Source: Streptomyces sp. SID12488 (GTDB lineage: Bacteria; Actinomycetota; Actinomycetes; Streptomycetales; Streptomycetaceae). From it: a stretch of DNA of 64,000 nucleotides. The stretch is taken from assembly GCF_010548275.1 (NCBI RefSeq), contig NZ_JAAGLT010000007.1:186001-250000 (forward strand). The letters run 5' to 3'. The position numbers and the translations under genes were made by a program. Shown here piece by piece: positions 1 through 8,446 of this stretch; within the stretch, counting starts at the first letter, position 1, and every line of letters starts with the position of its first letter. Below the pieces are notes generated by a model, which saw only the letters and a list, made by a program, of their open reading frames with translations, did no database searches and was not told the origin of the DNA.

Positions 1-1
1 C

Positions 2-1045
2 ACCGCGCGGACGGTCGTGTTCCCGGTCGGGATGCGGGAGATGAGGTTCTACGGGCCGCACCCCGAACCCGGCACCGACGTCGACTGCTTCGTCCGGATC
101 ACCTCACTCACCGACACCGTCCTCGAAGCCGACGTCCAACTGACTGTGGACGGCCGGGTATGGGCCGTGCTGAGCGGCTGGCAGGACCGCCGTTTCGACA
201 ACGACCCGCAGACCAGGCCCGTCGAACGATTCCCCGAGCGCAACACCCTCTCCCAGGCCCGGTCGGACGGCTGGGTACTGCTCCACGAACGCTGGCCCGA
301 CCTCGCCTCGCGCGACCTCATCATGCGCAACTCCCTGGGCGGGGAGGAGCGTTCGCAGTACGAGCGGCACGCGCCACGCGGTCGCCGGCAGTGGCTGCTC
401 GGCCGGATCGCCGCCAAGGACGCCGTACGGCGGTGGCTCTGGGACCGGGAGGGCGAGGGGGACGTGTTCCCGGCCGAGATCCAGGTGCACAACGACGCGA
501 CCGGGCGGCCGTACGTCACCGGTACGCACGGCAGGACCCTGCCCCCGCTGGACATCTCGCTCGCCCACCGGGCCGAGGCAGGGGTGGCGATCGTACGGCG
601 GACCCGGCCCGGTTCCGTCCCCGGCGGAGGTCCGGGTACCGGGCCCGGGATCGACATCGAGGAGGTCGTCGAGCGGGACGCATCCACCCTGGCCACCGCC
701 CTCGGCCCGGCCGAACTCGCCCTGCTCCGCGCCAGGTCGGCCGCCGGCGGCGAGTCCGAGGCGCTCTGGTTCACCCGTTTCTGGGCCGCCAAGGAAGCCG
801 TCGCGAAGGCGGAGGGCACCGGATTCGGCTGTAGGCCAAGGGACTTCGCGGTACGGGAGACCACGGACGCGGGCGACCGGCTCACGGTCTCCGGGCGGCT
901 CGCACCCGCCTACACCGTGCACTGCGAGCAGACGGGCAATCCCCCCGGACTGCCCGACAGGGAGTACGTCGTGGCCTGGACAACCGGACCGGCCGAAGAA
1001 GTCGCCGAAGAAGTCACAGCACAAAAAGGGGAGTTGGAGCGATGA
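2..1045 (+). CDS. Type I polyketide/lipid synthase, C-terminal end (DH-like segment plus phosphopantetheinyl transferase), partial
   Basis: The frame is open from base 2, so this is the 3' end of a larger gene that starts outside the window; the GTG at 17 is internal. The first ~110 residues resemble the end of a PKS hot-dog dehydratase. After that lies a 4'-phosphopantetheinyl transferase domain with the motifs DISLAHR, GIDIEEV and FWAAKEAVAKAEG (W-x-x-KE-x-x-x-K type), which would load the phosphopantetheine arm on carrier proteins. A DH-PPTase tail is known from enediyne-type and glycolipid-type iterative synthases. The stop overlaps the ATG of the next gene (ATGA), a free ACP, so the two are translationally coupled. 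The synthase type cannot be settled without the upstream domains. Confidence 0.8.
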   Translation, partial: TARTVVFPVGMREMRFYGPHPEPGTDVDCFVRITSLTDTVLEADVQLTVDGRVWAVLSGWQDRRFDNDPQTRPVERFPERNTLSQARSDGWVLLHERWPDLASRDLIMRNSLGGEERSQYERHAPRGRRQWLLGRIAAKDAVRRWLWDREGEGDVFPAEIQVHNDATGRPYVTGTHGRTLPPLDISLAHRAEAGVAIVRRTRPGSVPGGGPGTGPGIDIEEVVERDASTLATALGPAELALLRARSAAGGESEALWFTRFWAAKEAVAKAEGTGFGCRPRDFAVRETTDAGDRLTVSGRLAPAYTVHCEQTGNPPGLPDREYVVAWTTGPAEEVAEEVTAQKGELER

Positions 1046-1365
1046 CCAGCCTCAACGGGCACACGACCGGAGCCGTTGGTGAGGAGGCGGTGCTCGCCGA
1101 CATCAGGGGCATGCTCGCGGTCCTCCTCGACGAGTACGGCCTCGGCGACGTCGAGATCCGGATGGACACCACCTTCAACCGCGACCTGGAACTGGAGAGC
1201 ATCGACCTGGTGGCCCTGGCCGGGCTGCTGGAGGAGAAGTACGGCAACCGGGTCAACTTCGCCGAGTTCCTGGCCGACATGGACTTCGACGAGATCATCG
1301 AACTCACCGTCGGACGGCTCGTCGAGCACGTCGTCGCCAGTCTCAAAGCGGCGGAGGCGGGCTGA
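1042..1365 (+). CDS. Acyl carrier protein
   Basis: This is a 107-residue acidic carrier protein. The phosphopantetheine attachment serine is Ser53 in LELESIDL, the usual place about halfway along a carrier domain. It directly follows a synthase carrying its own PPTase domain and overlaps it by 4 nt, so it probably carries the growing or finished chain of that synthase. The next gene, an alpha/beta hydrolase, begins 3 nt downstream, consistent with one transcript. Confidence 0.85.
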   Translation: MTSLNGHTTGAVGEEAVLADIRGMLAVLLDEYGLGDVEIRMDTTFNRDLELESIDLVALAGLLEEKYGNRVNFAEFLADMDFDEIIELTVGRLVEHVVASLKAAEAG

Positions 1366-1367
1366 CC

Positions 1368-2195
1368 ATGGGACACGTCGACATCGGCGGCGGCCTCAGG
1401 CTGCACGCCCAGCGCATCGGCCCGCGCGGCGGACGGCCGGTCACCGCGACCGCCGTACTCGTGCACGGCCTGCTCACCGACAGTCTGGCCAGCTACTACT
1501 TCACCGTGGCACCGGCGTTCGCCGCCTCCGGCATCGACGTCGTCATGTACGACCTGCGCGGCCACGGCCGCTCCACCCGCCCCGCCACCGGCTACACCCT
1601 CGACGACAACATCGACGACCTGGATGCTCTCCTCGACCGGCTGGAGGTGACCGGCCCGGTCCATCTCGTCGGCAACTCCTACGGTGGGACAGTCGCGTTC
1701 GGATACGCGGCCCGCCATCCCGAGCGCGCCGCCAGTGTCTCCCTCATCGAGTCGGAACCGGCCACCGCCGCCTGGGCGGGCAAACTCAACGGCATCCTCG
1801 GCCGGGTCATGCACCAACTCGCCCACAACGAGGCCGACGCCATCGCCTGGATCACCGCCAACCGCAGCCAGAACACCGCCCGCCTCGCCAAGGGCGCCGC
1901 CCGGCTGGCCCGCGAGACCACCCTCGCCCGGGACATCCCGGCCAGCCGCGTGCTGACCGAGAGCGAGATAAGTTCCGTACGCTGCCCAGTGCTTGGGGTG
2001 TACGGGGGTGACTCGGACCTCGCCGAACTGGCGCCCTGGATGGAGTCCGTGCTGCCCGACTGCCGGACCGTCGTCGTGCCGGGGCACGAACACTCCGTGC
2101 TCGTCGAGGCGTCGGGGACGGTCGGCGGACACGTCCTGTCGCTCATCCTCGGGGCGACCGTTCCGGTACAGCTGGCGGGGGCGGAAGCGCGGTGA
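1368..2195 (+). CDS. Alpha/beta-hydrolase (thioesterase-like)
   Basis: A 275-residue alpha/beta-hydrolase fold protein. The oxyanion-hole region is VHGLLTDS, the nucleophile elbow is GNSYGG (Ser), and a C-terminal His lies in PGHEHSV, so the Ser/His part of the triad is present. Its place between a free ACP and a glycosyltransferase suggests it releases the acyl or polyketide chain from the ACP or hydrolyses an ester of the product; this is inference from context. The end overlaps the next start as GTGA. Confidence 0.8.
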   Translation: MGHVDIGGGLRLHAQRIGPRGGRPVTATAVLVHGLLTDSLASYYFTVAPAFAASGIDVVMYDLRGHGRSTRPATGYTLDDNIDDLDALLDRLEVTGPVHLVGNSYGGTVAFGYAARHPERAASVSLIESEPATAAWAGKLNGILGRVMHQLAHNEADAIAWITANRSQNTARLAKGAARLARETTLARDIPASRVLTESEISSVRCPVLGVYGGDSDLAELAPWMESVLPDCRTVVVPGHEHSVLVEASGTVGGHVLSLILGATVPVQLAGAEAR

Positions 2196-3397
2196 GCCGG
2201 TTCCTGTTCGTCGTGCCGCCGCTCGTCGGACACATCAACCCGGCAGTCGGAGTCGCCGCCGAACTCGCCGCACGCGGACATGAGTCGGCGTGGGCATGCG
2301 CCGATCCGGGACTCGTGCGGCGGCTCGCGGGGGAGGACGCCACCGTCTTTCCGTGCGCCGGGCCCGTCCCCGGCTCGGGCGACGGCGTACGGCCGCCGGA
2401 CCTGCGGGGGCCCGAGGCTTTGAAGTTCCTCTGGGAGAGGTTCCTCGCCCCCCTCGCCGAGGAGATGGCCCCCGGAGTCGCCGCCGCCGTGGGGGAGTTC
2501 GGGCCGGACGTCGTCGTCGCCGACCAACAGGCCCTCGCCGGTGGCCTCGTCGCCGAGCGCCTGGGTCTGCCATGGGCGACCTCGGCCACCACCTCCGCCG
2601 AGTTCACCGACGTACTGTCCGGTATGCCCAAGGTCGCGGAGTGGCTGGACGGGCTGCTGGCGGGCCTCAGGAACCGCGTCGGTGACAGCACGGGCACCGC
2701 GGACCCACGGTTCTCCCCACACCTCGTACTCGCCTTCAGCACACCGGAGTTCGTCGGCCCGGACGCCCGCACCGGCGACCAGATCCGCTACGTCGGCCCG
2801 TCCGTCGCCGACCGGCCCGCGCCGTCCGGCTTCCCCTGGGACTGGCTCGACCCGGCCCGCGCCACGGTCCTCGTCACCCTCGGCACCGCCAACACCGACG
2901 TCGGCGAACGTTTCCTGGCCGAGTGCCAGAGTGCCGCACGTGAGCGGGCGGACCGGATGCAGACGGTGATCGTCGACCCGGCGGGCGTACTCGGAAGCTC
3001 CCTGGGTGGGGCGGACGACAAAGGCGTACTGGTCGTCCCCTCCGTGCCCCAACTCCCGCTCCTCGAAAGGGTCGACGCCGTCGTCTGTCACGGCGGGCAC
3101 AACACCGTGTGCGAGGCGCTCTGGCACGGGGTGCCGCTCGTCGTCGCGCCCATCCGGGACGACCAGCCCGTGATCGCCGGACAGGTCGTGGCGGCTGGGG
3201 CGGGCATCCGGGTGCGGTTCGGGCGGGTCACCGCACCGAAACTGGGCGCCGCGATCGGCGCCGTACTGCACGAGCCCGACTACCGCTTGGCGGCGAGCCG
3301 GATCCGTACCGCGTTCCGGGCCGCCGGAGGTGCCTCCATGGCGGCCACCCACCTTGAGCAACTCGCCATCGGTGCGCCCGCCAAGGAGACGGCATGA
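2192..3397 (+). CDS. MGT-family (GT-B) glycosyltransferase
   Basis: A 401-residue GT-B fold enzyme of the macrolide-glycosyltransferase type. The N-terminus (VVPPLVGHINPAVGVAAELA) is the acceptor-domain start, and the C-terminal nucleotide-sugar motif is CHGGHNTVCEALWHGVPLV. It would transfer an activated sugar to the product of the adjacent synthase. The GTG start overlaps the hydrolase stop by 4 nt. No deoxysugar genes are present in the window, so the donor is either a primary-metabolic sugar or is made by genes further left. Confidence 0.85.
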   Translation: MSRFLFVVPPLVGHINPAVGVAAELAARGHESAWACADPGLVRRLAGEDATVFPCAGPVPGSGDGVRPPDLRGPEALKFLWERFLAPLAEEMAPGVAAAVGEFGPDVVVADQQALAGGLVAERLGLPWATSATTSAEFTDVLSGMPKVAEWLDGLLAGLRNRVGDSTGTADPRFSPHLVLAFSTPEFVGPDARTGDQIRYVGPSVADRPAPSGFPWDWLDPARATVLVTLGTANTDVGERFLAECQSAARERADRMQTVIVDPAGVLGSSLGGADDKGVLVVPSVPQLPLLERVDAVVCHGGHNTVCEALWHGVPLVVAPIRDDQPVIAGQVVAAGAGIRVRFGRVTAPKLGAAIGAVLHEPDYRLAASRIRTAFRAAGGASMAATHLEQLAIGAPAKETA

Positions 3398-3413
3398 AGG
3401 AGAAGGAGACGGT

Positions 3414-4523
3414 ATGAGCGACGACGAGCACGAGCACGAGACCGGCACACCGGAAGCACCGGCCGCTCCGCCCCGTGCCGAGCAGGTGGCCGCCCTCCGG
3501 CCCACCTACCAGGCCGATCTGGCCTTCGGCCTCGACCGGTTCTTCGAACCCCCGCGCACCAGTTGCCCCTGGTGCGGCTCGGCCCGGCTGGAGACCCGGC
3601 TGCGGACCACCGACCTGCTCCAGCACAAGCCCGGACGGTTCGTCCTCGACCGCTGCCAGGACTGCCGGCACACCTTCCAGAACCCCCGACTCAGCGCCGC
3701 CGGGCTGGAGTTCTACTACCGCGACTTCTACGACGGACTCGGCGAGAAGCAGCTCGGCAACACCTTCGCGAGCCGAACGAAGATGTACGAGCAGCGGGCC
3801 CGCGCCCTCCTCCCCTTCGACGACGCGCCGAAGAACTGGCTCGACGTCGGCACCGGCCACGGCCACTTCTGCGAGTCGGCCCGGGTCGTCCACGCGGGCA
3901 CGACCTTCGACGGCCTGGACTTCACCGACGGCGCCGAACTCGCCGAGCGGGCGGGGCGCGTGGAGCGCGGCTACCGGGGCAGCTTCACCGAACTGGCCCC
4001 CGAACTGGCCGGCCGTTACGACGTCGTCAGCATGTTCCACTACCTGGAGCACAGCACCGAGCCCCCGCTCGAACTGGATGCCGCGCGCCAGGCCATCCGC
4101 CCCGGCGGACACCTGGTGATCGAGGTCCCCGACCCCGACAGCCGGTACGCCCGGCTGCTCGGCCGCTGGTGGCTGCCCTGGCTCCAGCCCCAGCACCTGC
4201 ACTTCGTCCCCGTCGACAACCTCCGGCAACGGCTCACCGACCTGGGCTTCACCGTCGTCCTGGAACAGCACGCCGAGCCGCACGACCCCGTCGACCTGCT
4301 CGCCGCCGTCTGGCTGGCCCTCGACAACGCCGCCCCGCGCGACAACCTCCCGTGGCTGCCGCACCCCCCGAACGCCCTGCGCCGCACGCTGCGCGGAGCC
4401 CTGCTGCTGGCCGGCGTCCCGGCCCTGATCCTGGGCACTCTGCTGGACCGCTTCGCCGTACGGCCGATCTCCCACCGCCTGGGCGTCTCCAACGCGTACC
4501 GTCTGGTGGCTCGCCGGGACTGA
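3414..4523 (+). CDS. Class I SAM-dependent methyltransferase with N-terminal zinc finger
   Basis: A 369-residue protein. Residues ~45-90 contain two CxxC pairs (CPWC and CQDC), a likely structural zinc site, followed by a class I methyltransferase core with the SAM-binding motif LDVGTGHGHF and a post-II motif around FHYLEHS. The ATG at 3414 is chosen because AAGGAG sits 6 nt upstream; the open frame extends to 3330, but that part overlaps the glycosyltransferase. It is last in the left biosynthetic run and may methylate the sugar or the lipid/polyketide. Substrate unknown. Confidence 0.8.
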   Translation: MSDDEHEHETGTPEAPAAPPRAEQVAALRPTYQADLAFGLDRFFEPPRTSCPWCGSARLETRLRTTDLLQHKPGRFVLDRCQDCRHTFQNPRLSAAGLEFYYRDFYDGLGEKQLGNTFASRTKMYEQRARALLPFDDAPKNWLDVGTGHGHFCESARVVHAGTTFDGLDFTDGAELAERAGRVERGYRGSFTELAPELAGRYDVVSMFHYLEHSTEPPLELDAARQAIRPGGHLVIEVPDPDSRYARLLGRWWLPWLQPQHLHFVPVDNLRQRLTDLGFTVVLEQHAEPHDPVDLLAAVWLALDNAAPRDNLPWLPHPPNALRRTLRGALLLAGVPALILGTLLDRFAVRPISHRLGVSNAYRLVARRD

Positions 4524-4719
4524 CGAGTCCTTCCGGGGGCCGCAACACCGGCGGCTGTGTCGTCGCGGGCCCCCGGACCTCCGGACCCCTCAGTACAGAA
4601 GCAGGTCAGCAGGGACAACCGGCGCGGACATCGCGAGGCGATCCCGAGTGAACACGACGTACGTCATGACCCGTCGACGAGTCACAGGACCTGGGGCGGG
4701 TCAGCACACCTGGTGCGCG

Positions 4720-5772
4720 TCACAGCACCTTGGCCCGCACCAGCATCGACAGCACGAGGGCACCCGGCAGCAGCGGCAGCCAGACCGTCAGGACGCGGAA
4801 GCCGACGACGGTCGCGGTGGCCAGGGACAGCGGGGCGCCCATCGCGGCCAGTGTGAACACCAGGGCCGCGTCGACGGGACCGATCCCGGCCGGCGCGGGT
4901 ACGGCGCCGACCGCGGCGCTCGCGGCGAGGTAGGCGAAGACCACGTCCGGCCAGGCGATCGGCAGCCCGAGCGAGGCCCCGACGGAGGCCAGCACGGCCG
5001 CCTGGCACAACGAGAAGCCCGCGGCACCGCCCCACAGCGCGGCGACCCGCACGGGCCGGGTGTGCAGCCGCCGCGCGTCGGTCAGGGCGGTGCGCAGACC
5101 GTCGAGCAGGGGGCGCCGCAGCGGACGTACGAAGGCAAGAACCAGCGTCACGACGACCACCGCGCCGGACACGCCGAGGGCGATGGGCAGCAGTGTCCCC
5201 TGGTCGGGGAGCAGGTCGGCGGTGGCCAGGGAGGTCGGGAAGGTCGCCAGGAGAGCGAGGATCAGCAGAAGCTTCGCGACCGGCTTGACCAGCGAGTACA
5301 GGGCGAGGGACGCGGTGGCACGGGCCAGCGGGATGCCACGGCCGGTCAGGAAGCGCAGGGTGACGGCGTGGGCGCCGAGACCGGCGGGCAGCACGTTGTT
5401 GGCGGCGCCGGCGGCGAACTGCGAGGCCAGCAACAGCCCGGGCGGCAGTCGCTCGGGGATCGCCCCCTGCCGGGCGAAGGCGGCGGACACCCAGCACAGG
5501 AACGTGAACGCGGCCCCGATGGCGAGCCACCCGGGGTCTGCGGTGGTCAGCTGCCAGGCCCCGTCGTGCAGCACCTGCCAGTTGTCCGCCGCCCAGATCC
5601 CGATGAGCAGGAGCGGCAGCAGACACAGGACCCGGCGAGCGTGCCGGGCGGCGGGGAACCGGGAACAGAAGGAGGCGCGGGAAGCCGCGACGGGACAGTC
5701 CGCGGTGCCCTGGGGAGAGGGCTGGACCGTCGGAGCGGGCGGGGCTATGGGGACAATCGGCAAAGAGGACAC
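4720..5772 (-). CDS. YbhN/UPF0104-family integral membrane protein (LPG synthase TM-domain family)
   Basis: About 350 residues with several hydrophobic membrane segments and the family-type stretch FAAGAANNVLPAGLGAHAVTLRF near the middle, then PAPAGIGPVDAALV near the C-terminus. This family includes the membrane domain of lysylphosphatidylglycerol synthase/flippase; the soluble aminoacyltransferase part is absent. A GTG at 5772 with GGAAGGA upstream is preferred; the frame stays open to 5925 but that extension is low-complexity and proline/arginine-rich. It converges with the methyltransferase gene. Possible roles in lipid or product transport are inference. Confidence 0.7.
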   Translation of the reverse strand: MSSLPIVPIAPPAPTVQPSPQGTADCPVAASRASFCSRFPAARHARRVLCLLPLLLIGIWAADNWQVLHDGAWQLTTADPGWLAIGAAFTFLCWVSAAFARQGAIPERLPPGLLLASQFAAGAANNVLPAGLGAHAVTLRFLTGRGIPLARATASLALYSLVKPVAKLLLILALLATFPTSLATADLLPDQGTLLPIALGVSGAVVVVTLVLAFVRPLRRPLLDGLRTALTDARRLHTRPVRVAALWGGAAGFSLCQAAVLASVGASLGLPIAWPDVVFAYLAASAAVGAVPAPAGIGPVDAALVFTLAAMGAPLSLATATVVGFRVLTVWLPLLPGALVLSMLVRAKVL

Positions 5773-6008
5773 AGCGCGCGTCGTCCTTCCGCGTTGCGCC
5801 CACGCGCTGCGGGGGCGGACGGGGGGGAATTGAAGAGCGAAGCAAGGGGGACGGCAGGAGCGTTCCCGGTCCGCGTGACGGGGTGGTGTCCAGGAAGAGA
5901 AGGGGTGCGGGCGGACGGGCGACACAGGTGATGCCTGAAGCTTTCTGTCAGAGTCTCCCCTCGTCGCCTCCTGTCAATCTGTCAATACGTCCTTTTCACC
6001 ACGCACGT
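5773..6008 (-). promoter_or_regulatory. Upstream region of the YbhN gene with two TTGACA boxes
   Basis: The minus strand shows two consensus -35 hexamers TTGACA, 8 bp apart (plus-strand TGTCAA at 5972-5977 and 5980-5985). No good -10 is seen at 17 bp from either, so promoter use is tentative. The 3' end of the Mut7-C gene lies at 6009, so this 236-bp gap probably contains the promoter of the membrane protein gene. Confidence 0.35.
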
Positions 6009-6794
6009 TCAACGCCTGCTTGCGGCCGTCGGTTCCGCAGCTCCCTCATCAGCCCCTCGATGGGCGCGGTGACGACCGAACTCACTCAGCGCGCCTTCGA
6101 CGATCGCCTCCAACCGCGCATGATGCGCACCCCGCCAGTACAGACGCTCGCACACCACACACTGCGCGTAGACGTCGTACGTACGCCGGGTCCCGTCCTC
6201 CAGCCGGTCGCCGACCGTCTGTTTGTCGGCCTGCTCCAGCCGTCCGTTGCAGGCGGTGCACCGGGTCCACGGGGCGAGTGCGGGCGCGAACCGGTCGAGG
6301 ACGTCCCGGAGCTGGTCGTCCGGACGGTCGCTGTAGATGTACGCGCCCGCCCACAGTTCGCGGCGCCGCAGCAGACCCCGGTCCCGGGAGAGCAGCACCC
6401 GCTGCTCGGCCGCCGACAACGTGGCCAGCGCCGGGTCACCGATGTCCGCGCTCTCGTACGCGGCGTCGACACCCAGGAGCCTCAACCGGCGGGCGAGCGT
6501 GCCCAGGTGGACGTCGAGCAGGAACCGCAGCGGCGCCCCCGGCACCGACTGCGGCCGGACGACGGCGTCGACCTCCACTGTCTCGCCCGCGCCCGGCACA
6601 TGGGACACCGTCACTTCCCGGCCGTCCACCAGCAGCTGTCCGGCCTCGGTGAGCGGTACGCCCAGCGACTCCACCACGTGCCCGAGCGAGGACGACCCGT
6701 CGGTGATCACGGTCGTGGGCCCGGCACGTCGTTCGGACGGGACGAAGAGCCGCAGCTCAGGGGCGAAACTGATGACGATCTCCGGTCTGCTCAC
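6009..6794 (-). CDS. Mut7-C RNase-domain protein with N-terminal ubiquitin-like domain
   Basis: A 261-residue protein. The first ~85 residues form a ubiquitin/ThiS-like beta-grasp domain; the rest is a Mut7-C (PIN-related) domain with FLLDVHLGTLARRLRLLG, the acidic patch DIGDP, LLSRDRGLL and a zinc ribbon CTAC...CVVC near residues 190-230. The family is linked to RNA cleavage by fold only and has no settled substrate. It is a single gene and probably not part of the biosynthetic pathway. Confidence 0.85.
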   Translation of the reverse strand: MSRPEIVISFAPELRLFVPSERRAGPTTVITDGSSSLGHVVESLGVPLTEAGQLLVDGREVTVSHVPGAGETVEVDAVVRPQSVPGAPLRFLLDVHLGTLARRLRLLGVDAAYESADIGDPALATLSAAEQRVLLSRDRGLLRRRELWAGAYIYSDRPDDQLRDVLDRFAPALAPWTRCTACNGRLEQADKQTVGDRLEDGTRRTYDVYAQCVVCERLYWRGAHHARLEAIVEGALSEFGRHRAHRGADEGAAEPTAASRR

Positions 6795-6854
6795 CCGGCC
6801 AGCATGTCATCGCCCCGACCGGGGCGGTCGGCCGTACCGGGCCCGGCGACCGGC

Positions 6855-7310
6855 CGTGGGCCGCGAGGCCGCCCTCAGGCCGGACAGCCGCGTCCCGGCC
6901 TCCGACCGCGACCGGTAGCGGTTCCTCCCCGAGACGACCGCGCGGGGCCGACTGCCGGGCCACTCGCACGGGGTGGCGGTGTACGACGAAGAAGTGCTCG
7001 ACAACGGCCGCCCGTACGGTCCTGGAGTCGTGCCCCGGCGGTTCGCCCGGCGACCGCCTCCACCGGCAGGGCCCCCTCCCGGCCGCCGAGGCGCGGGACA
7101 CCGGCGTACGCGACAACGTCGGCCTCGCCGACATCGGGCCGGCCGCGATGCCCCGGCCCGGACAGGAACTGTCGGTCACCCGGGAGGCGTTGACTCCCGC
7201 GTACGCCCCGCCGGAGGCGTTCCGGCCGGCCGAGCCGAGCCCCGCCGGTGACGTGTACTCCCTTGCCGCCACGGTCCACGCCCTCACGCACGGCTGCCCC
7301 CTCCGCACCT
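6855..7310 (+). pseudogene. Decayed Ser/Thr protein kinase (Hanks type)
   Basis: Kinase-like stretches occur in order but in different frames. An N-lobe-like REAALRPDSR segment and RFLPET...VAVYDEEVLDNGRPY lie in frame 3 (to ~7020), interrupted by a TAG. ESCPGGSPGDRLHRQGPLP, DNVGLADIGPAA and PAYAPPEAF...DVYSLAATVHAL then lie in frame 2 (7022-7310). These match the hinge, DFG-like and APE/subdomain IX regions of PknB-like kinases. The glycine loop and HRD motif are not visible. No intact frame survives, so this is a remnant marking old rearrangement between the two biosynthetic regions. Confidence 0.7.
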
Positions 7311-7364
7311 CCCGGCGGGGGCAGCCTCGGCATCGCACAGGCCATCGTCCGGCGCGTTGCGCCG

Positions 7365-8393
7365 CTACCGTGCGACCGCCTCGATGACGCTGTGCCCGCG
7401 GGTGGTGGCCATGCCCGGGTCGTCCAGAATCCGTCGGATCTCGAATCCCGCCGCCGCCAGGAGTTCCGTCCACTCGTTCTCCGTGCGCTCCTTGCCGCCG
7501 AGGACGACCAGCATGAGCAGGTCACCAAGGACGCTCCGGATGTCGCCCTCGGCGGGCCGCAGGACGGTCTCGACGAGGATGAGCCTCCCGTGCGGGGGCA
7601 TGGCGGCCCGGACCTTCCGGAGGACCTTCAGGGCGTTGTCGTCGTTCCAGTCGTGCAGGACCCGGGAAAGGACGTACACGTCTCCGCCCGGGGCGACCGT
7701 GTCGAAGAAGCTCTCACCGACGAGCGTGCACCGGTCGGTCACGCCGGCTGCGGCCAGGTTCGCCTCTGCCTGCGCCACGGTCTCGGGCAGGTCCTGGAGC
7801 AGTCCGCGCATCTCCGGGTGTCGTGCGAGCACCGAGGCCATCAGCCTGCCGTCGCCACCGCCCACGTCGACGACCGTGCGGCAGTCCTCGAACTCGTAGA
7901 GCCGCAGAGCGGCGATCGCGGCGGGCATGGTGGCGCCCATGGCGCGATTGAAGACGCGCGCCTCCTCGGGATGGGAGGCGAGGAACTCGAAGTAGTCCAT
8001 CCCGAACGCCTCGTCGAAGGCGGGGCGGCCGGTCTTGACCGTGTGGATCACGCCCGCCCAGGCGCGGAAGACGGCACCGCTCTGCAGCAGCACTCCGTCA
8101 CGGAAGCCGTCGGGTGCTCCGTCGGCGAGAGCCCTGCCCGGTTCCCTCAGGCTGAAGGACTTGCCAGGGTGCTCGGCCAGCATGCCGAGGGCGGTGAGGG
8201 CCCGGCAGAACCGGTACAGGGCGTCCTCGTCGCTCTCGGTCGCCTTGGCGATCTCACCGATGTTCATGGGCTCCTCGCCCAGCAGATCGGCGAGACCCAG
8301 ATACGCGGCCACATAGAGCGTCTGGCCTATCCAAGGGCCGGACGCGTGGTACATCTCCCGGAGATCCGGCTCGGGTCGGGTTTCGCTGGACAT
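7365..8393 (-). CDS. O-methyltransferase (family 2, TcmO/TcmN-type)
   Basis: A 342-residue SAM-dependent O-methyltransferase of the plant-caffeate/tetracenomycin type. An N-terminal winged-helix dimerisation part (to ~100) precedes a Rossmann domain with VDVGGGDGRL and the catalytic-His motif LHDWNDD. Very similar in length and wording to the gene at 10159-11193, its mirror image across the control region, suggesting a duplicated pair that methylates different hydroxyls of the aromatic polyketide. It is 53 nt downstream of the methyltransferase gene ending at 8447 and likely shares its transcript. Confidence 0.9.
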   Translation of the reverse strand: MSSETRPEPDLREMYHASGPWIGQTLYVAAYLGLADLLGEEPMNIGEIAKATESDEDALYRFCRALTALGMLAEHPGKSFSLREPGRALADGAPDGFRDGVLLQSGAVFRAWAGVIHTVKTGRPAFDEAFGMDYFEFLASHPEEARVFNRAMGATMPAAIAALRLYEFEDCRTVVDVGGGDGRLMASVLARHPEMRGLLQDLPETVAQAEANLAAAGVTDRCTLVGESFFDTVAPGGDVYVLSRVLHDWNDDNALKVLRKVRAAMPPHGRLILVETVLRPAEGDIRSVLGDLLMLVVLGGKERTENEWTELLAAAGFEIRRILDDPGMATTRGHSVIEAVAR

Positions 8394-8446
8394 GTTCTCC
8401 CCCTCTGGCGTCGACTGCTGTCCCTGGACTTGACCGGTTCACGTCC

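Noticed and set aside
1679..3505. 608-codon minus-strand frame across the hydrolase and glycosyltransferase
   Set aside because: Antisense shadow; the plus-strand proteins carry clear family motifs and coupled starts.
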